64,000 bases of DNA, taken from the NCBI RefSeq assembly GCF_900156155.1, contig NZ_FTMD01000001.1, positions 434,001 to 498,000 on the forward strand, in the 5' to 3' direction. Of the stretch, positions 17,853 to 25,331 are shown one piece after another. The stretch's first letter is position 1. The number at the start of each line of letters is the position of its first letter. This DNA is from Aromatoleum tolulyticum (GTDB lineage Bacteria > Pseudomonadota > Gammaproteobacteria > Burkholderiales > Rhodocyclaceae). A program made the position numbers and the translations under genes. The notes under the pieces are model-generated. The model did not search any database and was not told where the DNA came from. It was given only the letters and a program-made list of their open reading frames with translations.

Positions 17853-17909
17853 GGAGACACACCCGACCCAGGCGGGGAAGGTGTGGAACCCCCGCGTGGG
17901 TTGATGGAA
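17853..17909 (-). promoter_or_regulatory. GC-hairpin 5' leader of DUF3577
   Basis: The minus strand starts TTCCATCAACCCACGCGGGG and ends CGGGTGTGTCTCC. CACACC/GGTGTG and CCCGC-type blocks can pair. It ends about 27 bases before the ATG and resembles the shared leader consensus. Confidence 0.45.
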
Positions 17910-17982
17910 CAGCTTGGTGGCATCGCCATCGAGAACCGATGGCCGTTCGCGCATGGACGCCGGTGCGAACTGGTGGGATCAA

Positions 17983-18052
17983 CGCGGTCGGAACTGCGTC
18001 GTAGCCTTGAGGATCGTGGCTACCTGGGCATGCTGCTGACGGAAGTCAGCGG
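17983..18052 (-). repeat. Three-hairpin element, copy 2
   Basis: It has hairpin 1 CGCGG/CTGCG with a 6-base loop (17983-17998), hairpin 2 GTAGCC/GGCTAC with an 11-base loop (18001-18023), spacer CTGGGCATG, and hairpin 3 CTGCTGAC-GGAA-GTCAGCGG (18033-18052). It lies between the DUF3085 terminator and DUF3577. The remainder of the 448-base gap 17826-18273 shows no gene. Confidence 0.75.
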
Positions 18053-18231
18053 AACATGGTGGGAAGCGTGGCCCGAGGTCAATGCCCGCGCCAGTCGGAA
18101 TTGGCACCATCTGGTTCCCGCATTGGCGAGGGTCTGACTCAGGCGTCGCAGAACCGGGCCATCGACTCTTTGGCCGAGTCCAACAGGTCGTTCTGGTAGG
18201 CAAAGAAGTGCATCACAACGACTGTAGGCCA

Positions 18232-18258
18232 GCAAAAAGAAGCCCCCGAAAAGGGGGC
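18232..18258 (-). terminator. Terminator after DUF3085 gene
   Basis: The stem GCCCCC/GGGGGC with a GAAAA loop (18242-18258) is followed on the minus strand by TTCTTTTTGC. It lies 15 bases past the stop codon. Confidence 0.85.
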
Positions 18259-18273
18259 ATGGGGAAGGGGTTG

Positions 18274-18639
18274 TCAATTGCCGTTGTGCGCAGGGGCCAC
18301 GGCATGCAATGACAAGTGCGTCGCGGTCGCGGACACCTCGAGGTCGCCCTCGCCGCTCAGGATGAGCGCGAAGACACCATCGTGCGGATCGAAGAACTCG
18401 CCGAAGTCGTCGCCACCGAACTCGGCGCGCGCCAGCTCCCACCAATCATCGAACGCATCGACATCCGGATTGCAGTGCACGGCGTAGGCGATGAGCTTCT
18501 GGCGCCCATCGGGCCTGCGCTCACCGCGCTCGGCCAGGAAGTACACGCCCTGGTCCTTGACCAGGACGACACGACATTGATTGACCACCGCTTCGGCGAG
18601 CACGGGCCGCAGGTCGGTACCTTTGAATCGAACAGACAT
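18274..18639 (-). CDS. DUF3085 domain protein
   Basis: A 121-residue protein starting MSVRFKGTDLRPVLAEAVVN and containing FLAERGERRPDGRQKLIAYA, which I recognise as DUF3085. It is cytosolic with no catalytic motif. It is the second gene after the 265-aa unknown protein and ends a unit closed by the terminator at 18232-18258. A published RNA motif is named after DUF3085 genes; whether the repeated element here is that motif is untested. Confidence 0.75.
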   Translation of the reverse strand: MSVRFKGTDLRPVLAEAVVNQCRVVLVKDQGVYFLAERGERRPDGRQKLIAYAVHCNPDVDAFDDWWELARAEFGGDDFGEFFDPHDGVFALILSGEGDLEVSATATHLSLHAVAPAHNGN

Positions 18640-18704
18640 GGATGTGATCTCCAGGAAAACGAATGAAGGGCCTCCCGCCGAGAGGACGGGAGGCTGCGTG
18701 GAGG

Positions 18705-19502
18705 TCAGTGCCGGACAGGCTTGCGACCGGACAGGCATTGCACGCGAATGCGCCGCCAGTTCCCGTCGTCGATCCGCCGCTCCAGCGTCTCGCCGAGAGA
18801 GTCGAAGAACACCTCATCGACCCGTTCGACCAGCTCGCCGTCGCGGTGCAGTTCCACTGCGTACACGTCGAGCCCGCGCTCGTACAGCACGGTGACGCGT
18901 CCCTGGAACTTCGCCGTGGCCACCGTGAAGCCAATGGCCGGTGGCGTCGCGATGATGTCCTTGGGCAGCGGATCGACCCAGGTGAAGTCCCGTGCGCCGG
19001 CATCCACCAGCATATGGGTGATGCGCCGGTAGCCGTCGGGTGCGGGCAACTGTTCCATCTGCTGGATCAGCTCCTGCAGCTCAGGGCTGCGTACCTCTGG
19101 AATTGGCAGCTTCGCCGGTGCGGAACCGAGCACGAACCGCTGCACCGTGTACGGCTTGCCGTCGGCAGTGAATGCGGTTTCTTCCTCGGGCGTGTCGGCG
19201 CGCAGACCATCGAAACGGCGTCGGGCGTAGGGTTCGACCTGCACCTTGGCGCCCTCGCCGGGCACCTCGGTCACGAGCGCCCGGTCGAGCACCGCGAATT
19301 CGGCGCGTCCCGTCTTGATGACGATGGCCTCTTCGGTGGTGGCGATGACCTTGCCCTCGAAGGGCTTGGGATCGATGTGGAAGCCCAGCGTCGAAACCTT
19401 TGGCTGGCCGTCGAAGATGTTGAACTTGAAGCTGCGGACGTTGGAAGGCACATGGCCGTGGACGAGCGTCGGCATCTGTGCGCGGATGGCTTGGGTATCC
19501 AT
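18705..19502 (-). CDS. Conserved ICE protein of unknown function
   Basis: A 265-residue protein starting MDTQAIRAQMPTLVHGHVPS after AAGGAGT. The frame continues upstream to 19739, but that part lies in the structured leader and is not credible coding sequence. No signal peptide, membrane segment or enzyme motif is seen; the predicted fold is mostly beta (FEGKVIATTEEAIVIKTGRA). Its neighbours are DUF3085 downstream and copy 3 of the three-hairpin element 106 bases upstream. Confidence 0.75.
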   Translation of the reverse strand: MDTQAIRAQMPTLVHGHVPSNVRSFKFNIFDGQPKVSTLGFHIDPKPFEGKVIATTEEAIVIKTGRAEFAVLDRALVTEVPGEGAKVQVEPYARRRFDGLRADTPEEETAFTADGKPYTVQRFVLGSAPAKLPIPEVRSPELQELIQQMEQLPAPDGYRRITHMLVDAGARDFTWVDPLPKDIIATPPAIGFTVATAKFQGRVTVLYERGLDVYAVELHRDGELVERVDEVFFDSLGETLERRIDDGNWRRIRVQCLSGRKPVRH

Positions 19503-19608
19503 GAGAGACTCCTTGTGGCAACCAAGGGACTCCCGCCCGCAAGGGAGGTATGTCCCTTGAGGGTGAGGTGGATGGACGCGGCATGCGTCCGGCGAAAGAA
19601 GCGACCAG

Positions 19609-19675
19609 CGCGGCGAACCGCACCGCAGTCTCGAAGGTCTCGACTGCCTGGGCATGCTGCCGGCAACGCCAGCGA
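19609..19675 (-). repeat. Three-hairpin element, copy 3
   Basis: It has hairpin 1 CGCGG-CGAA-CCGCA (19609-19622), hairpin 2 GCAGTC/GACTGC with an 11-base loop (19625-19647), spacer CTGGGCATG, and hairpin 3 CTGCCGGC-AAC-GCCAGCGA (19657-19675, imperfect). Hairpin 2 keeps pairing although two positions differ from copies 1 and 2. It lies after a terminator and 106 bases before the gene at 19502. Confidence 0.75.
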
Positions 19676-19750
19676 ACATGCGGGAAGCGTGCGGCAGGCG
19701 CAGGTGCCCGTCGTCCGGGAATCGGCAACCTGTCGCCACCTCGTTCCACG

Positions 19751-19777
19751 AAAAGGAAGAGCCCCGGGTGGGGGCTC
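19751..19777 (-). terminator. Terminator after the gene at 19785-20501
   Basis: GAGCCCC (19759-19765) pairs with GGGGCTC (19771-19777), followed on the minus strand by TTCCTTTTCG. It lies 7 bases past the stop codon. Confidence 0.7.
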
Positions 19778-19784
19778 GAAGGTG

Positions 19785-20501
19785 CTACTCGTCTTCGTAC
19801 AAGGGCAATCCGTCCAGCACCGGCGCATCGGCATCGAAGATCAGCATGCGGACGTTGGCGAGTGCGGCCAGGTGCAATACCTCCACGAGGGACTCCGGCA
19901 TGCCCTTGGCCCGGTGCTCCTGCCGCAGCTCTTCGGCGGTAATGCCCTCGACAAGCTGCAGGTTCGCATCCGTCCAGGGGGTGGCGATCAGCTTCACGCC
20001 GATCGCGGGGCTGTACGGGATGCGGAAGGCGACGAACAGAAAGCCGCTCGGTGTGGCGATGTCCGCCAACCCGGCGAGGAAGCGGCCTGCCTCGGGGGTG
20101 AGATGGGCGCTGCTGATCTCCCAGCACCGGCTGTAGAAGCCCGTCTCGAAGCTCAGTCGCCACACGACTTCCCGCGCAGCTTCCTCCGAATAGGTGTCGC
20201 CGACGTGCACGGGCTGGCCGAAGTCGTCGCCGCTGACGGCGTAGACCACGGTGCGCACCACGCCCTCGGTCTGGCATTGGGCCTCCAGGTCTTCTGGAAT
20301 GTCCTGGCCTTCGGTGATCAGAGCGAAGTCGTTGTTGAAGACGCAGGGGAAGAGCGCGATCTGGTCGTCTGGCAGATGCGCCTGGCTGGGATGCAGCGGG
20401 TGCCAGACCGGCGGGCAGTCGTCCTCGTAGGTGATGCACAGGGAGCGATCAATGCGCAGGTTCTGGTAGCCGCGGAGGAAAGGGTTGGAATCGGGGGACA
20501 T
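19785..20501 (-). CDS. Conserved ICE protein (possibly DUF5983-related), function unknown
   Basis: A 238-residue protein starting MSPDSNPFLRGYQNLRIDRS and ending ADAPVLDGLPLYEDE. It is acidic and cytosolic, with no motif for catalysis. Homologues in ICEs are, from memory, sometimes named DUF5983 or mis-labelled as an ABC transporter protein; I cannot confirm either. It ends the unit that begins at 21336 and carries its own GC-hairpin leader. Confidence 0.7.
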   Translation of the reverse strand: MSPDSNPFLRGYQNLRIDRSLCITYEDDCPPVWHPLHPSQAHLPDDQIALFPCVFNNDFALITEGQDIPEDLEAQCQTEGVVRTVVYAVSGDDFGQPVHVGDTYSEEAAREVVWRLSFETGFYSRCWEISSAHLTPEAGRFLAGLADIATPSGFLFVAFRIPYSPAIGVKLIATPWTDANLQLVEGITAEELRQEHRAKGMPESLVEVLHLAALANVRMLIFDADAPVLDGLPLYEDE

Positions 20502-20524
20502 GGGGTTTCTCCATCAGAGGAAGT

Positions 20525-20571
20525 GGAGCCCATTCCCCGGCTGGGGAGCAAGCCCCCAGCGGGTGGTTGAA
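20525..20571 (-). promoter_or_regulatory. GC-hairpin 5' leader of the gene at 20501
   Basis: The minus strand begins TTCAACCACCCGCTGGGGGC and ends GGGGAATGGGCTCC. CTGGGG/CCCCAG and CCCC/GGGG can form two short stems. It is the clearest match to the shared leader consensus, about 24 bases before the ATG. Confidence 0.5.
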
Positions 20572-20587
20572 GAGATGTTGAGAACAG

Positions 20588-20622
20588 GGAGGGACACCGC
20601 CTCGAAAGGAGGCGCATGTCCC
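20588..20622 (-). repeat. Long hairpin between the genes at 20668 and 20501
   Basis: GAGGGACA pairs with TGTCCCTC, and an inner CGCCTC-GAAA-GGAGGCG stem completes an almost perfect hairpin. On the minus strand it is preceded by TTTTTTCCACCC. No T-run follows, so it is more likely a leader or processing structure than a terminator. Confidence 0.55.
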
Positions 20623-20667
20623 TCGTGGGTGGAAAAAAGGAACGGATGGCGAACAAGCGAATCGGGA

Positions 20668-21060
20668 TCACCAGCCGCTGTAGTTCAGCACCAGATCGGC
20701 GATGACCTTGCGGCGATCCAGATCGAGACCTCCCAGATCGGAAAGCCCCTCGAATCCGCAGCGCTTGAGCATCGCGCCGCCTTCGCGGGCGTTGTAGAAG
20801 CTCACCATCGCGGACAGGAACATGCGCTGGCCGCCGCTGAGGACATCCAGGGCGTCGTTGAGCAACAGCACCTTGGGGCGCAGATCCCACTTGCTGGTGG
20901 CGCGCTGCAGGCCTTCGGGCGTGCCGTCGCCGAACCATTCGGCGCCGGCGATTTCCACACCGCGCTTCCACCCTTCGAAGAAGGCCTGCGGGGCTTCGGC
21001 GAAATGCCGCTCTTCCGCGGCGATCTGATCAAGTACGTCTTGGGGCAAAGACTGGTTCAT
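20668..21060 (-). CDS. Small conserved ICE protein, function unknown
   Basis: A 130-residue, mostly helical acidic protein starting MNQSLPQDVLDQIAAEERHF and ending IADLVLNYSGW. No known motif, signal peptide or membrane segment is seen. It lies 24 bases after the 83-aa gene, with GGAGCCATCTC before its start, in the same unit. Confidence 0.72.
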   Translation of the reverse strand: MNQSLPQDVLDQIAAEERHFAEAPQAFFEGWKRGVEIAGAEWFGDGTPEGLQRATSKWDLRPKVLLLNDALDVLSGGQRMFLSAMVSFYNAREGGAMLKRCGFEGLSDLGGLDLDRRKVIADLVLNYSGW

Positions 21061-21084
21061 GAGATGGCTCCTTGTGAGTGGAAG

Positions 21085-21336
21085 TCAGGGGTGGATGCGT
21101 TGCTGCCAGCGGCCTGTTGCCAGGGCGTGCTCGGCGGCGTGCTGCGAGCGGAAGTACTCGACGGACTCTCGGGACACCGGGCCGTCTTCATCGGCGGTGC
21201 CGATGAAGTGGCCGGCGGCGCTGTGGCGCACCTGCAGGGACAGGCGCTTACCGGTGCAGGCCAGGGCCAGATAGCCAATGGCTTCGGTGCGGGCTTGGGC
21301 GGCGCTCAGCGGTGCCGATGCGAATGCAAGGGACAT
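21085..21336 (-). CDS. Small conserved ICE protein, function unknown
   Basis: An 83-residue protein starting MSLAFASAPLSAAQARTEAI after CAGGAGA and ending ATGRWQQRIHP. The upstream in-frame extension to 21474 runs through the leader and is rejected. It opens the unit 21336-19785. Copy 4 of the three-hairpin element lies 137 bases upstream. No domain recognised. Confidence 0.65.
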   Translation of the reverse strand: MSLAFASAPLSAAQARTEAIGYLALACTGKRLSLQVRHSAAGHFIGTADEDGPVSRESVEYFRSQHAAEHALATGRWQQRIHP

Positions 21337-21360
21337 GGGGCTCTCCTGGTTGAAGGACCG

Positions 21361-21408
21361 GGAGCCCACACCCGGACGGGAGCGGATATCTCCCGAAGGG
21401 TTGAAGGA
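21361..21408 (-). promoter_or_regulatory. GC-hairpin 5' leader of the gene at 21336
   Basis: The minus strand reads TTCCTTCAACCCTTCGGGAG and ends CCGGGTGTGGGCTCC. CCCTTCGGG and GGGAG/CTCCC blocks can pair. It has the same start and end motifs as the other leaders of this cluster. Confidence 0.45.
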
Positions 21409-21473
21409 AGAAGCATCGGCGTCGTGAAGACGCACGTCCGCGGTGGTGATGCGAAGCGGACTGGTTCGATCCA

Positions 21474-21544
21474 CGCGGCAAACCGCGTTGCAGCCTTGAA
21501 GACCGGGGCTGCCAGGGCATGGTGCTGACGACCGTCAGCAGCAC
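21474..21544 (-). repeat. Three-hairpin element, copy 4
   Basis: It has hairpin 1 CGCGG-CAAA-CCGCG (21474-21487), hairpin 2 GCAGCC/GGCTGC with an 11-base loop (21490-21512), spacer CAGGGCATG, and hairpin 3 GCTGAC-GACC-GTCAGC (21524-21539). It lies upstream of the unit 21336-19785. Confidence 0.75.
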
Positions 21545-21851
21545 ATGACTGCAGGATGGACGCGACGCCTCACTGGCGTCTTCTAGGAATGTGCATCGCG
21601 CAAGGGCCGCTTTGAGGCTGTGCGACACCGACCAAGATCAAACAATGACCAACGGGCCGAAGGCCCTTGAGCCTTCAGCCGGAGAAGAGAGAAACCACCT
21701 GTGGGCTGTGGCAGTCCCGGCCGTCGTCAAAGCCGCTCGCTGCGTCAGCAATCGCACCCGACCCGTGTCGTGGCTGGGGTCGACATCCTTCGGCACACAT
21801 CCGCGCACAAAGGGAGCCCGTTGTTCCGCCGGCGGGCACCGGCACCGAATA

Positions 21852-21930
21852 CCGTCGACCCGAGGGGTCTCCTGACGGCTCGCTTCGACACAGGTCCGCC
21901 AGGCGTCAGGAGACCCCTCGTCATCGACGG
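21852..21930. repeat. 79-base long hairpin in the gene-free region after topB
   Basis: CGAGGGGTCTCCTGACG (21861-21877) is perfectly complementary to CGTCAGGAGACCCCTCG (21904-21920), around a 26-base loop. CCGTCGA (21852-21858) and TCGACGG (21924-21930) extend the stem past a small bulge. The flanking 21545-21851 and 21931-22123 contain only weak open frames on both strands and no supported gene. No T-run follows, so simple termination of topB is not the obvious role. A transfer or replication origin structure is possible. Confidence 0.75.
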
Positions 21931-22123
21931 GAGCATCTCGATCAATGGAGTCGCGACAGACGCGATTCGCGGAGAAACGGCCTTCTCGTCTTGCGAGCCC
22001 GTCGTTGGGCAGCCAGACGTGCACACCGTTGCAGAAGGGGGCGTGCGCTGGGGAATCCCGCATTGCACGGGAGGTTGGACCCGCCGCTAGAAACGGCTGG
22101 CGTGGCGAAGGGATTCGTCGGTG

Positions 22124-24139
22124 TCAGGACGCCTTGCGGGAAGCCCTCTGCTTGCGTGGCGCACCGTGCTTGCCTGCCGAGCTGTCGATCGGCAGCGTTC
22201 CCTTGCAGTCCGGATAGCGACTGCATGACCAGAAAGCGCCGCTCTTGCCGGTGCGCTGCCGCATCTGCCCGCCGCACTGGGGGCAGGAGGGCGAAGGCGG
22301 CAGCTTGATGGCGAGCGTCGCACCGCGGTACTCCTGCACGAGTTGAGCCACCCAGGCGGATTGCCTGGCGATGAAAGTGTCCAGTGTCATCTGGCCGGCC
22401 TCGATCATGTCCAGTGCCTGCTCCCAGACTGCTGTCGTGCCCGGATCGGCAATGGCCGCCGGCACGGTGTCGATCAAGGTGAAGGCGGCATCCGAAGCAC
22501 GGATGGCGCGGCCCTTCTTCAGCAGATAGCCGCGACCGAGCAGGCCGCCGATGATGTTGGCGCGCGTGGCTTCGGTGCCGATGCCTGTCGTGTCCTTGAG
22601 CTTCTGCTTGAGGCGCGGGTCGGTGACGAGCTTCGCGACGCCCTTCATGGCCTTGACCAGTTCGCCCTGCGTGTAGGGCTTGGGCGGCAAGGTCTTCAGC
22701 GCCTTCAGATCGACATGGCCGACCTGGCAGGACAATCCTGCTTGCAGTGCCGGTAGCACCTGGCTGCGCTGGGCGTCGTCGCCATCCGCATCGCTTTCCT
22801 CCGGCGCCGCCAGCACCTGGCGCCAGCCGGCCACGGCGATCTGCTTGCCCACGGCCAGTAGCGACTGCCCGCCGCACGCGAGCTGCGCCACCGTTCGGTC
22901 GAACTCGTGGTGGAGCAGGAACTGTGCCAAGTAATGCGCGCGGATCAACCGGTAGACGGCCAGCTCCTTGTCGTTCATGGCCGAGAGCTTGGCCGGTTCC
23001 AGTGTCGGGATGATGCCGTGGTGTGCCGTGACCTTGCCGTCGTTCCAGGCGCGCGAGCGCTGGGTCGGGTCCAGGCGGTCGATCAACGGGCGCAGGCCGG
23101 GATCGGTCTTGACCAGGCTCTCGAGAACGGTCGGCACCTCGGCCAGCATGCTCTCGGGCAAGTAGCCCGAGTCGGAGCGCGGGTAGGTCGTCGCCTTGTG
23201 GGTCTCGTACAGCGCCTGGGCGATGTCCAGCGTCTCCTGCACATCCAGGCCCAACTGCTTGGAACACACCTCCTGCAGCGTGCCCAGGTCGAACGGTAGC
23301 GGCGGACCTTCGCGCACGCGCTCCGTCTCGACCGACACCACCTGGGCTCTGCTGGCGGCGCGCATGCGGTCGGCGGCCTGCTGTGCCACGGGCTGCTGCA
23401 GGCAGCGGCCGGCGTCGTCGGTACAGCCTTGCGGCGGCGTCCAGCTCGCCGTGAAGGACTGCCCCACATGGGACAGCGTGACCTCGATTGCCCAGAACGG
23501 CACCGAGACGAAGCGGGCGATCTCGCGGTCGCGATCCACCACCAGCTTGAGCGTCGGGGTCTGCACCCGGCCCACAGACAGCACACCGGTGTAGCCGGCC
23601 TGGCGTCCAAGCAGGGTGAACAGCCGGCTCAGGTTCATGCCGATCAGCCAGTCGGCACGCGAGCGGGCCAGGGCCGAGTAGTAGAGCGGCAGCGTCTCGG
23701 CCGACGGCTTCAGCGCGCCCAGTGCCTTGCGGATCGACGCATCGTTGAGCGCCGACAGCCATAACCGCTGGATCGGTCCGCGATAGCCGCACAGCTCGAT
23801 GATCTCGCGGGCGATCATCTCGCCTTCGCGGTCGGCATCGGTGGCGATCACCAGCTCGTTGGCCTGGCCGACGAGCTGCTTGACGATCTTGAACTGCGCG
23901 GCGGTCGCAGCCTTGGGCTCGACGCGCCAGCGTTCGGGAATGATGGGCAGTTGCTCGATGGCCCAGCGCTTGTAGCGCTCGTCATAACCCTCGGGCGGAA
24001 CTGCTTCGACCAGATGACCGATGCACCAGGTCACGACGATACCCGCGCCGCTGTAGCAGCCGGAACCACGCTGGCCGGCACCCAGCACGCGGGCGATGTC
24101 CTTGCCTTGCGAAGGCTTCTCGCACAGGAACACGCGCAT
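22124..24139 (-). CDS. topB: DNA topoisomerase III
   Basis: A 671-residue type IA topoisomerase of the ICE/plasmid TopB class that relaxes and decatenates DNA through single-strand passage. It has a TOPRIM domain with EKPSQGKDIA at 7-16 and DADREGE at 101-107, the SVGRVQTPTL motif at 188-197, and active-site Tyr319 in TYPRSD. A C-terminal four-cysteine zinc finger (CPQCGG ... CSRYPDC) is followed by a basic tail. It forms its own unit: ssb ends 263 bases upstream, and a CTATCCCC-A-GGGGATAG palindrome lies 192 bases before the start. Confidence 0.95.
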   Translation of the reverse strand: MRVFLCEKPSQGKDIARVLGAGQRGSGCYSGAGIVVTWCIGHLVEAVPPEGYDERYKRWAIEQLPIIPERWRVEPKAATAAQFKIVKQLVGQANELVIATDADREGEMIAREIIELCGYRGPIQRLWLSALNDASIRKALGALKPSAETLPLYYSALARSRADWLIGMNLSRLFTLLGRQAGYTGVLSVGRVQTPTLKLVVDRDREIARFVSVPFWAIEVTLSHVGQSFTASWTPPQGCTDDAGRCLQQPVAQQAADRMRAASRAQVVSVETERVREGPPLPFDLGTLQEVCSKQLGLDVQETLDIAQALYETHKATTYPRSDSGYLPESMLAEVPTVLESLVKTDPGLRPLIDRLDPTQRSRAWNDGKVTAHHGIIPTLEPAKLSAMNDKELAVYRLIRAHYLAQFLLHHEFDRTVAQLACGGQSLLAVGKQIAVAGWRQVLAAPEESDADGDDAQRSQVLPALQAGLSCQVGHVDLKALKTLPPKPYTQGELVKAMKGVAKLVTDPRLKQKLKDTTGIGTEATRANIIGGLLGRGYLLKKGRAIRASDAAFTLIDTVPAAIADPGTTAVWEQALDMIEAGQMTLDTFIARQSAWVAQLVQEYRGATLAIKLPPSPSCPQCGGQMRQRTGKSGAFWSCSRYPDCKGTLPIDSSAGKHGAPRKQRASRKAS

Positions 24140-24322
24140 GAAGCCTCCTCGGGAATGTGCGGTTCATCAGATGGACAACAGCATGGCTGGGCCAGGAGAG
24201 ACCGGCAGCAAGGAAGCCGGACGGCATGAACACCGAATTGTCCTCGGTTGGGGAATGGTTGCCGCAGCGGTATGAGGGGCGGGAAATTCGCGTCGGGAGG
24301 GCGGCTGGAGCTCGGTGGGCCG

Positions 24323-24354
24323 CAGTGGAACTATCCCCAGGGGATAGCCCACTG
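24323..24354. promoter_or_regulatory. Palindrome CTATCCCC-A-GGGGATAG upstream of topB
   Basis: The 17-bp perfect dyad at 24331-24347 is flanked by CAGTGG and CCACTG arms (24323-24328, 24349-24354), giving a 32-base two-tier dyad. It lies in the topB promoter region. The same core recurs upstream of the TIGR03761 operon and in a shorter form at the ICE right end. Confidence 0.65.
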
Positions 24355-24402
24355 GTGCAAGGCGGGCGTCTGACGGTTGCTACAGCCGCCCGCGATGCTT
24401 GG

Positions 24403-24786
24403 TCACTGGCCCCCGGCAGGCTTGGCGCCGAGCGTCACCGCCTCGATGCGATAAGGCAGGATGCCGACGCGCCGGGCCTCGATCTTGAAAGTGACGCGCT
24501 CGTTCTCGTCCGCGTCCTCCCATTCATCGCGCACGGTGCGACCTTCGACCAGTACGCGCATGCCCTTCTGGTACAGCGACTGCCAGTGCTCGGCATCGCG
24601 ATGCCACAGCTCCACGGGCGCCCAGAAGCCGCCGCGGTCCTCGTACTCGCCATCCTTCTTCGGGATGGGATTGTCGAAATAGACGTTCAGCCGCAGCAGC
24701 CGCCTCGGCTCGTCGTTGCCGTTGGGGAATTCGCGGTACTCCGGCGCGGAACCGATGTTGCCCTCGCCGACGAAGTGCGTGCTCAT
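24403..24786 (-). CDS. ssb: Single-stranded DNA-binding protein
   Basis: A 127-residue OB-fold protein starting MSTHFVGEGNIGSAPEYREF, with the SSB-like segments LRLNVYFDNPI, FWAPVELWHRDAEHW and GMRVLVEGRTVRDEW. It lacks the acidic C-terminal tip of housekeeping SSB (it ends AKPAGGQ), so it probably does not recruit the same partners. It protects single-stranded ICE DNA during transfer or replication. The start overlaps the DUF3158 stop (ATGA, 24783-24786). Confidence 0.9.
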   Translation of the reverse strand: MSTHFVGEGNIGSAPEYREFPNGNDEPRRLLRLNVYFDNPIPKKDGEYEDRGGFWAPVELWHRDAEHWQSLYQKGMRVLVEGRTVRDEWEDADENERVTFKIEARRVGILPYRIEAVTLGAKPAGGQ

Positions 24787-25331
24787 GGTGACTCCTTGGG
24801 AGTGGTGGGAACGGACGCGACATGCCCGTGGACACGCCGCAGATAGGTTGCCTCGGCCCGGTCCACCCTGCTGGCGCATTCCAGGGCGAGGCGGGTGATG
24901 CTGTGGGTCAGACTGATCTGCATGTTCAGCGCGATGCGCTGCAGTTCCATCGCATACAGGTCGTCGATCAGCGAGGCCGGTGTCGCGGGGCGATCGAGCA
25001 GCGACTCCCACAAGGCCACGCCCATGGCCGAGCGGTCGAGGTTGCGCCAGCGCAGAAAGGTCGTCCCTGCGCCAGTCGTCTGCTGGGCCAGTTGCACATC
25101 GAGCAGGTTGAAGGGGTAGGCCCGCGCCTGGGGCAACACCTGCCGTTGTGCCAGGGCGATCAACCCGTCGCGCAGCGCCATGCACTGGCTGGCCCAGGTC
25201 TCCAGACTCCCCTTACCCTTAAAGGGCTGTAAAAGGCCTTTTAGGTAGCCTGCATGTTCCAGCCGCTGGAAGTCCGTCTGTCCCAGCGGAATGAAGCGCG
25301 CTGGGTGGCCGGAAGAAGAAGGTGCCGTCAT
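24783..25331 (-). CDS. DUF3158 family ICE protein
   Basis: A 182-residue cytosolic helical protein with FIPLGQTDFQRLEHAGYLKG near the N-terminus, typical of DUF3158. It is coupled by ATGA overlaps both to TIGR03761 upstream and to ssb downstream. In ICEclc the position directly before ssb is, from memory, that of inrR, the integrase regulator expressed bistably; identity with InrR is unverified. Confidence 0.85.
   Translation of the reverse strand: MTAPSSSGHPARFIPLGQTDFQRLEHAGYLKGLLQPFKGKGSLETWASQCMALRDGLIALAQRQVLPQARAYPFNLLDVQLAQQTTGAGTTFLRWRNLDRSAMGVALWESLLDRPATPASLIDDLYAMELQRIALNMQISLTHSITRLALECASRVDRAEATYLRRVHGHVASVPTTPKESP

Noticed and set aside
21638-22063. 141-codon minus-strand open frame downstream of topB
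   Set aside because: It runs straight through the long hairpin at 21852-21930, and its composition is not protein-like.
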